This document shows positions 31,967 to 36,840 of a DNA stretch of 36,840 bases, piece by piece. The notes below the pieces were generated by a model that was given only the letters and a program-made list of their open reading frames with translations, ran no database searches and had not been told where the DNA came from. The position numbers and the translations under genes are program-made. Origin of the DNA: CAYHCE01 sp964355015 (GTDB taxonomy: Bacteria > Cyanobacteriota > Cyanobacteriia > PCC-6307 > Cyanobiaceae); NCBI GenBank assembly GCA_964355015.1, contig CAYHCE010000032.1, positions 1 through 36,840 on the forward strand. The letters are read 5' to 3'. The number at the start of each line of letters is the position of its first letter. Position 1 is the first letter of the stretch.

Positions 31967-33343
31967 TCAGTCGGGCGCCTGCAGCACCGCCGCGAAGAAG
32001 CCGTCGCCCCCACCCGCCGCGGGCCAGTGCTGCTGCTGCTGCTGCAGGGTCCAGCCCGGATGGCCAGCCAGGAAGGCGGCGATCACCTCCCCGTTCTCGC
32101 GGGGATGAACGGTGCAGGTGGCGTAGACGAGCCGGCCAGCGGGCAGCAGCCGCGGGGCCAGCGCCTCCAGCAGCCGCCGCTGCAGCAGCACGAGCTCGTC
32201 GATGGCGGCGGGGGTGATCCGCCAGCGGGCGTCAGGATGGCGCGCCAGGGTGCCGAGGCCGGAGCAGGGAGCGTCGAGCAGCACCCGATCGAAGCGACCC
32301 TCCGCCGCGGCCACGGCGCTGAGGTCCGTCGCATCGGCCGCCAGCGGCTGAACCGCGGTGAGCCCCAGCCGGCTGGCGTTGTCGGCGACACGCCGCAGCC
32401 GGCCAGCGGAGCGGTCCAGCGCCAGCACCGTGCCGCGATCGTCGATCAGCTCGGCGATGTGGGTGCTCTTGCCGCCGGGGGCGGCACAGGCATCGAGGAT
32501 CCGCTGGCCGGGGCGGGCCTCGAGCAGGGGGGCGATGCGCTGGGCGGTGCGGTCCTGCACGCTCCAGTGGCCTGCGGCGTAGCCGGGCAGGGCGCGCAGG
32601 TCGCCGCAGCGGCCGCTGAGGCTGACGCCCCAGGGCAGATCGGCCAGCGGCTCCGCCGTCACCCCGGCGGAGCGGAAGGCCGCCAGCACCGCCTCACGGC
32701 TGGCCCGCAACCGGTTGACGCGCAGATCGAGCCCAGGCGGCTGGTTGGCCGCCTGCGCGAAGGCCTCGGCCCGCTCGGGCGTCAGCCACTGCAGCAGATC
32801 GGCGGCCAGCCAGAGCGGCAGCGAGCGGCGCAGGGCCAGGCTGGCGGCCGCAGCGGCCGGCAAAGGCAGCGGCTGCCAGGGTTCGGCAGCGGCCGGCAGC
32901 CCCTCGCGCCGGCGCAGAGCGGCCCGCAGCAGGCCGTTCACCACCGGCGCCAGGCGGGCGAGACCCTCGCGCTTGGCCAGCTCCACGCTGGTGCTCACCG
33001 CCGCCGAGACCGGCACCCGCCGGGTGGCGAGCAGCTGGTAGAGGCCGATGTGCAGCAGCCAGCGCAGCTTCGGGTGCTGCTGATCAGCCGGCACCTTGCC
33101 GAGGGCATCGATCCAGGCATCGAGCAGGGAGCGCTGGCGAATGGCGCCGCAGGCCAGCTCGGTGGCCAGGGCCCGGTCGGCGGGCGCCAGCGGCAGGCGA
33201 CGCAGCTCGCGTTCCAGGGCCAGATCGGTGTAGGCCCCGGCCGCCACCGCCTGCAGCACCCGCCAGGCCACCCGGCGCGAGTCCAGCCCGATCGCGGCGG
33301 AATCGGTGGCCGGCGAAGGATCGGTGGCAGCGGCGCTGGTCAA
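31967..33343 (-). CDS. rsmB: 16S rRNA m5C967 methyltransferase
   Basis: The 458-residue protein joins an N-terminal NusB-like RNA-binding domain (ELACGAIRQRSLLDAWID) to a methyltransferase of the RsmB/Sun type. The SAM loop is ACAAPGGKSTHIAELI, and the two cysteines of the m5C reaction are in DAPCSGLGT and YATCTVHPREN. Start is TTG at 33343, which overlaps the stop of the upstream alkyltransferase-like gene (TTGA), so they are coupled. It converges with the penicillin-binding protein gene with a 7-base gap. Confidence 0.93.
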   Translation of the reverse strand: MTSAAATDPSPATDSAAIGLDSRRVAWRVLQAVAAGAYTDLALERELRRLPLAPADRALATELACGAIRQRSLLDAWIDALGKVPADQQHPKLRWLLHIGLYQLLATRRVPVSAAVSTSVELAKREGLARLAPVVNGLLRAALRRREGLPAAAEPWQPLPLPAAAAASLALRRSLPLWLAADLLQWLTPERAEAFAQAANQPPGLDLRVNRLRASREAVLAAFRSAGVTAEPLADLPWGVSLSGRCGDLRALPGYAAGHWSVQDRTAQRIAPLLEARPGQRILDACAAPGGKSTHIAELIDDRGTVLALDRSAGRLRRVADNASRLGLTAVQPLAADATDLSAVAAAEGRFDRVLLDAPCSGLGTLARHPDARWRITPAAIDELVLLQRRLLEALAPRLLPAGRLVYATCTVHPRENGEVIAAFLAGHPGWTLQQQQQHWPAAGGGDGFFAAVLQAPD

Positions 33344-33696
33344 TCGGCGGGGAGCGGCGGAGTCCAGAGATAGCGCCGCAGCGGCAGGCGGCCCTGCTCA
33401 TCCACCGGGATGCCCTCGGCCAGCAGCAGCTCCCGCTGGATCCAGTCGCTGCCCTCACGGGCGAGGCTCATGCTGATCCTTCCCTGGGCGTTCACCACCC
33501 GGTGCCAGGGAACCTGCGCGGGCAGCTGGAGGCGGCGCAGGGCCCAACCCACCTGGCGGGCGCAGCCGAAGGCACCGATCCGATCGGCAATCTGGCCGTA
33601 GGTGGCGAGCCGGCCGCAGGGGATCAGGGCCACGGCGGCGTAGACCCGCTGATCGAAGCGGACCCGCTGATCGCAGCCGGCGCGGGCATCAGCCAT
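33340..33696 (-). CDS. Alkyltransferase-like protein (ATL), inactive MGMT relative
   Basis: The 118-residue protein has the MGMT DNA-binding fold: VYAAVALIPCGRLATYGQIA and CARQVGWALRRL are typical. The alkyl-acceptor cysteine of the PCHR motif is replaced: residues 63-66 read PWHR. ATL proteins with this Trp bind O6-alkylguanine and flag it for nucleotide excision repair instead of repairing it directly. ATG 33696 is chosen over an upstream TTG at 33726. It overlaps rsmB by four bases. Confidence 0.88.
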   Translation of the reverse strand: MADARAGCDQRVRFDQRVYAAVALIPCGRLATYGQIADRIGAFGCARQVGWALRRLQLPAQVPWHRVVNAQGRISMSLAREGSDWIQRELLLAEGIPVDEQGRLPLRRYLWTPPLPAD

Positions 33697-33807
33697 CGGG
33701 TTCCGGGATGGCCGCAGCAGTGACAAACTCGAACCGGCCGCGGCGGCGGGAAGATTCTGTCATCACCCCCGGGCAATCCGGCGGCCACGGGATAGAGCAC
33801 GAAGCGT

Positions 33808-33825
33808 AGAACGAAGACTTGTTCT
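33808..33825 (+). promoter_or_regulatory. Inverted repeat upstream of the protease gene
   Basis: AGAAC (33808-33812) and GTTCT (33821-33825) are exact inverted arms around 8 bases, 25 bases before the ATG at 33851, followed by tandem GTTCC units. It could be an operator. It does not match the GAAC-N4-GTTC spacing of LexA sites. Confidence 0.3.
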
Positions 33826-33850
33826 GTTCCGTTCCACGACGACTGCCTCC

Positions 33851-34951
33851 ATGCCCACAGCCAACCTGCCCAGCCGCCACGGGATGAGCCGGGTCCCCTG
33901 GACGGCCGCGCTCGGCGCCACCGGCCTGGCCCTGCTGCTCTCGAGCTGCGCCGTGGTGCGGAGCACGGAAACGGCGCGGACCCCGAAGCTCGCCGTGGCC
34001 CCGGCCGGAACCTGCAGCGCCCGGAACCGCAGCGCCGAGCAGGTGTTCAACGCCGCCAGGGAGGGGGTGGCCGTCGTCTCGACAGGGGACGGGCTGGGCA
34101 GCGCCTTCGTGGTGGCGCACCAGGGCGGGCAGACCTATCTGGTGACTAACGCCCACGTTGTGCGCGGCAGTGAAACGGTGCAGCTGAAGTGGGTGGATGG
34201 CGCCACCGACGGGGCGCGGGTGGTGGCCCGCGGCCGCGGCGACACCCCCACCACCGACCTGGCCCTGCTGGCGGTGCGGGGCAGCCGGGGCCAGCCGCTG
34301 GAGATGAGCGATCAGCCCTCGGCGGTGGGGCAGGAGGTGTTCGTGATCGGCGCACCGAAAGGCCTGGAGTTCAGCCTGAGCCGCGGGGTGGTGAGCAGCC
34401 TGCGGGATCAGGACGACATCCTGCAGATCGACGCCGCCGTGAATCCGGGCAACTCGGGCGGGCCGGTGCTGGATGCGGCCAACTGCGTGGCGGGGGTGGC
34501 CACCTTCAAGTTCAAGGACAGTGAAGGCCTGCACTTCGCGATTTCCGCCTCGGTGGTGCGCGACTTCCTGGCAGATCTCCCCGCAGCCTCCGCCTCCGGC
34601 GATCAGGCCGCCCGGCCCCAGTCGCCCGAGCGCGCCTCCGGCGGGGAGAGCGAAGACTCGCTCTGCCTGTTCAAGCGGCCCGAGAACGAGGACCCCGAGC
34701 CGATTCCCTGCCGGCTGAGCAGCGCTGAGACCCCCGCCGGGCAGACGATCTACCAGCTCGCCTGGGCCGACGGCTCCCGCAACGCCTACGCCTTCTTCGG
34801 CGACGGCCGGGTGGCGATCAAGGCCGAGGACGGCGCCGGCCACAGCGTGGCCGACCAGGGCACCTTCCGCCGCGCCGGCGATGGGGTGGTGGTGCGCAGC
34901 AGCAGCGACGCCATCGCCGTGATCCCCGGCCTCGATCCGGTGCTGAACTGA
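33851..34951 (+). CDS. Trypsin-like (HtrA-type) serine protease, lipoprotein
   Basis: The 366-residue protein has a signal with lipobox LLLSSC (Cys33), so it is probably lipid-anchored outside the membrane. The protease fold carries a complete triad: His102 in VTNAHVV, Asp136 in TTDLALL and Ser202 in GNSGGP, as in DegP/HtrA. No PDZ domain follows; instead residues about 225-290 are a low-complexity linker, and the last 60 residues form a small domain with FFGDGRVAIKAED, TFRRAGDGVVVR and IAVIPGLDPVLN. That domain reappears in the accessory protein at 19642-20115. Function is unknown beyond envelope proteolysis. Confidence 0.85.
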   Translation: MPTANLPSRHGMSRVPWTAALGATGLALLLSSCAVVRSTETARTPKLAVAPAGTCSARNRSAEQVFNAAREGVAVVSTGDGLGSAFVVAHQGGQTYLVTNAHVVRGSETVQLKWVDGATDGARVVARGRGDTPTTDLALLAVRGSRGQPLEMSDQPSAVGQEVFVIGAPKGLEFSLSRGVVSSLRDQDDILQIDAAVNPGNSGGPVLDAANCVAGVATFKFKDSEGLHFAISASVVRDFLADLPAASASGDQAARPQSPERASGGESEDSLCLFKRPENEDPEPIPCRLSSAETPAGQTIYQLAWADGSRNAYAFFGDGRVAIKAEDGAGHSVADQGTFRRAGDGVVVRSSSDAIAVIPGLDPVLN

Positions 34952-34971
34952 GCGGCACACGCCCCGCGTCC

Positions 34972-35661
34972 ATGCCCCTGCTGCCGCGCCGCTTCGAGCG
35001 GCTGAAGGCCGTGCTCGACCGCCGCATGGCCGATCTGACGGTGCTGCTGGAGGCGGTGGACAAGCCGCACAACCTCTCGGCCATCCTGCGCAGCTGCGAC
35101 GCGGTGGGGGTGCTTGAGGCGCATGTGGTGAGCCTGAAGGGCCGGCCGCGCACGTTCAACAGCACGGCCCAGGGCAGCCAGAAGTGGGTGCCGCTGCGCC
35201 CCCACGACGACGTGGAGACAGCCTTGGCCGGGCTGCGCGGGCAGGGCTTCCGGATCTTCGGCACCCATCTGAGCGTGAACGCGCTGGACTACCGCCAGTG
35301 CGATTTCACCGGCCCCACGGCCTTCGTGCTGGGAGCGGAGAAGTGGGGTCTGAGCCCGCAGGCCTCGGCGGGCGTCGACCAGGCCCTGTTCATCCCGATG
35401 CTGGGCATGGTGCAGTCGCTCAACGTGTCGGTGGCGGCGGCGGTGCTGCTGTTCGAGGCGCTGCGGCAGCGGCAGGCGGCGGGGCTGGTGCCGGCGGCGG
35501 GAGAGGGGCTGCCGAGCGGCCGCCGCGCCGATCTGCTGTTCGAGTGGGCCTATCCCCAGGTGGCGGAGTGGTGCCGGCGGGAGGGACGCCCCTATCCCGC
35601 CCTCCGCGAGGACGGGGAGATCGCCGAGGCGCTGCCGCGCACGCTGCGCCTGCGCTGCTGA
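34972..35661 (+). CDS. trmH: tRNA (guanosine-18-2'-O)-methyltransferase
   Basis: The 229-residue SPOUT methyltransferase modifies G18 of tRNA. The segments VDKPHNLSAILRSCDAVGV, VLGAEKWGLS and IPMLGMVQSLNVSVAAAVLLFEAL are the three SPOUT motifs of TrmH, and residue NxxR in HNLSAILR is the catalytic region. Its N-terminal RRFERLKAVLDRRMADLTV is TrmH-specific. It follows the protease by 20 bases on the same strand. Confidence 0.92.
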   Translation: MPLLPRRFERLKAVLDRRMADLTVLLEAVDKPHNLSAILRSCDAVGVLEAHVVSLKGRPRTFNSTAQGSQKWVPLRPHDDVETALAGLRGQGFRIFGTHLSVNALDYRQCDFTGPTAFVLGAEKWGLSPQASAGVDQALFIPMLGMVQSLNVSVAAAVLLFEALRQRQAAGLVPAAGEGLPSGRRADLLFEWAYPQVAEWCRREGRPYPALREDGEIAEALPRTLRLRC

Positions 35662-35688
35662 ACCCGCGCTGCTGAACCCGGCCGGGGA

Positions 35689-35949
35689 TCAGAGGAAGGG
35701 GATCAGCACATCGTTGCGGCCGGGCAGCGGCGGCTCGATCGGGGTGGAGCGTGCCCGCGGCAACAGGAGCGCCAGGGCCACGCCCGCCAGCTCCAGCGGC
35801 AGCGGCCGCCCGCTCAGGATCACCACCATCAGGATGCCCACGGCGAGCATGTGCTCCAGCAGACCGATCACGTCGTCGCGGTTGGAGGAGCCGAGGCACC
35901 AGAGGGCGAAGGAGAGCGGCAGCAGGATCAGGGTGAGCCAGAGGGGCAT
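35689..35949 (-). CDS. Small membrane protein, conserved type
   Basis: This 86-residue minus-strand protein has two or three hydrophobic helices: LWLTLILLPLSFALWCLG, MLAVGILMVVILSG and LELAGVALALLL. The loop between them is polar (SSNRDDVIGLLEH). The C-terminus is a short proline-rich tail. It converges on trmH. No named family is recognised. Confidence 0.6.
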   Translation of the reverse strand: MPLWLTLILLPLSFALWCLGSSNRDDVIGLLEHMLAVGILMVVILSGRPLPLELAGVALALLLPRARSTPIEPPLPGRNDVLIPFL

Positions 35950-36070
35950 CGAGCCAGAAGAGAGGAGGGGAGGCGAGGCTGCGCCCAGCCGGTCCGCCCG
36001 ATCCTAGGGAGAGCCGGCGATGGCGGCAGAGGGCCTGCCCAGCTGTGAAGAGCCGAGCTAACTTCGAATC

Positions 36071-36463
36071 ATGGTGATGGCTTTGCCCTGGAAAGAAGCT
36101 CAGTGCTTGCCTGACACTGTCGAGCTGGGGCCAGGGCTTGAACCAGCCAGGCTGAAGGGTGGCCTGGAGCGGTTGTGCCAACAGCCGGGGGTGCGGGCGA
36201 TGATCGCCTTCGGATCTCGTGGGCGTGGTGAAGCGCGTTCTGATTCGGATCTGGACCTGGCGGTGATCTGCACGGAAGCCACCCTCACTCCCGAACTCAA
36301 GCGGGAGCGCTGGCGACAGTGCCGCCAGGCGCTGGGGCTGCTGGGCCGTGATGTGGATCTGCTTGTGGTGGGTGAGGCTGATGCCGCCCGCCTGGCGGAA
36401 TCGCGCTGGCACGTGATGGGCGATGTGGTCCGCCACGGCAAGGTGCTGTATGTCGCCGGCTGA
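36071..36463 (+). CDS. MNT-type nucleotidyltransferase antitoxin (MntA-like)
   Basis: This 130-residue protein has the minimal nucleotidyltransferase fold. The GSx10DxD motif is complete: GSRGRG at 48-53 leading to Asp60 and Asp62 in DSDLDLAV, with a third acidic residue in RDVDLLVV (94-96). Such proteins are antitoxins that transfer AMP to, and so inactivate, a HEPN toxin. Its stop overlaps the HEPN start by 14 bases, the usual arrangement for the pair. Confidence 0.88.
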   Translation: MVMALPWKEAQCLPDTVELGPGLEPARLKGGLERLCQQPGVRAMIAFGSRGRGEARSDSDLDLAVICTEATLTPELKRERWRQCRQALGLLGRDVDLLVVGEADAARLAESRWHVMGDVVRHGKVLYVAG

Positions 36464-36839
36464 AGATGCCGCCCTGCTGATCGCCATCGTGCAGCGCCAT
36501 CTCAAGACCCTTCAGCTGAGCCTGGATTCCGACTACCCGGAAGAAGACTGGGGCTTCACCGCCCAGCAAGCGGTAGAGAAGACCCTCAAAGCCTGGATCG
36601 TGCTGAGCGATGCACGCCCACCCCGACGCCACGACCTGGCCGAGCTCGCCGAGCTGGCGGGGATCTCACCTGGCGAGAACCTGCTGGAACTGCAGACGTT
36701 CGCGGTGGAAGCCCGCTATGAGGAAGGACCGTTCCACCTGCCAGCAGCACGCGGGGATCTCCTGCGCCAGATCGAGGCCTTGATGCAGGAATGCCAGGCA
36801 GCGATTGAGGCCGCCAGAAGGCACCCTCCCGGGGTGTGA
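36450..36839 (+). CDS. HEPN-domain protein, probable HepT-like toxin
   Basis: The 129-residue all-helical protein has the HEPN pattern: FTAQQAVEKTLKAWIVL in the first helices and the ribonuclease motif Rx4H at Arg56-His61 in ARPPRRHDL. In many HepT toxins a Tyr follows as RX4HXY and is the AMPylation site; here the residues after His are Asp and Leu, so that Tyr is absent. The stop codon at 36837-36839 is just inside the window. Together with the MNT gene it forms a likely type VII toxin-antitoxin module. Confidence 0.86.
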   Translation: MSPAEDAALLIAIVQRHLKTLQLSLDSDYPEEDWGFTAQQAVEKTLKAWIVLSDARPPRRHDLAELAELAGISPGENLLELQTFAVEARYEEGPFHLPAARGDLLRQIEALMQECQAAIEAARRHPPGV

Positions 36840-36840
36840 A

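Noticed and set aside
29488..32013. 841-residue minus-strand frame opposite the penicillin-binding protein gene
   Set aside because: The plus strand encodes a complete PBP with all catalytic motifs; the antisense frame has no motif and biased composition.
33808..33825. LexA (SOS) box
   Set aside because: Arms are 8 bases apart instead of 4, so it does not match known LexA sites.
1..36840. CRISPR array, transposase or integrase
   Set aside because: No evenly spaced short repeats and no recombinase motif were found in any frame I could judge.

Overview
The window looks like the chromosome of a high-GC unicellular cyanobacterium of the Synechococcus/Cyanobium (picocyanobacterial) type. The evidence is chlorophyll synthase (chlG) next to the cytochrome b6f subunit gene petP, a phylloquinone-type menG methyltransferase beside hisF and glyQ, and several small membrane proteins of the kind common in that lineage. 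No rRNA gene or CRISPR array was seen; there is one tRNA, tRNA-Ser(CGA).

Layout. (1) 1-7.2 kb is accessory and decaying: a transglutaminase-like gene cut by the left edge, a DUF421 membrane protein, a frameshifted formylglycine-generating-enzyme remnant, a small secreted protein, a YidB-like protein, a frameshifted CYTH-like gene, a short-chain dehydrogenase, a one-helix membrane protein, a Nudix hydrolase, a DUF167 protein, an Excalibur-domain remnant and a SPOR-like orphan. (2) 7.65-20.1 kb is the most unusual part. In order it holds a VWA lipoprotein, a four-helix membrane protein, an FtsZ/tubulin-like GTPase, a 1097-residue protein with an actin/Hsp70-fold ATPase domain, a membrane-anchored coiled-coil protein, an inverted coiled-coil gene, a MotA/ZorA-like protein with a long helical tail, a MotB/ZorB-like OmpA protein, a soluble coiled-coil protein and a membrane protein with a SPOR-like segment that appears frameshifted. 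(3) 20.1-23.1 kb is sparse and degraded: small ORFs, a haloacid dehalogenase gene broken by one in-frame TGA, a DUF433 remnant, and the second copy of a 58-bp direct repeat whose first copy lies at 6.04 kb. (4) 23.1-36.0 kb is core genome: tRNA-Ser, comEC, glyQ, menG, hisF on the minus strand; petP, chlG and a class A penicillin-binding protein on the plus strand; rsmB with an alkyltransferase-like gene; a trypsin-like lipoprotein; trmH. (5) The right edge carries a MNT-HEPN toxin-antitoxin pair.

How the genes may work together. The 7.65-20.1 kb cluster combines a probable ion-driven MotA/MotB-type motor unit anchored to peptidoglycan, a tubulin-fold GTPase, an actin-fold ATPase and a surface VWA lipoprotein. 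I recall that an FtsZ-like family linked to VWA and OmpA proteins was predicted computationally as a membrane-remodelling system, and that ZorA/ZorB form the membrane part of Zorya anti-phage defence. This cluster resembles both but lacks the usual Zorya effectors. Its function is unknown, and a role in envelope remodelling or defence is inference. Two direct repeats (50 of 58 bases identical), one about 100 bp from tRNA-Ser, flank the cluster, and the surrounding pseudogenes suggest an integration hotspot.
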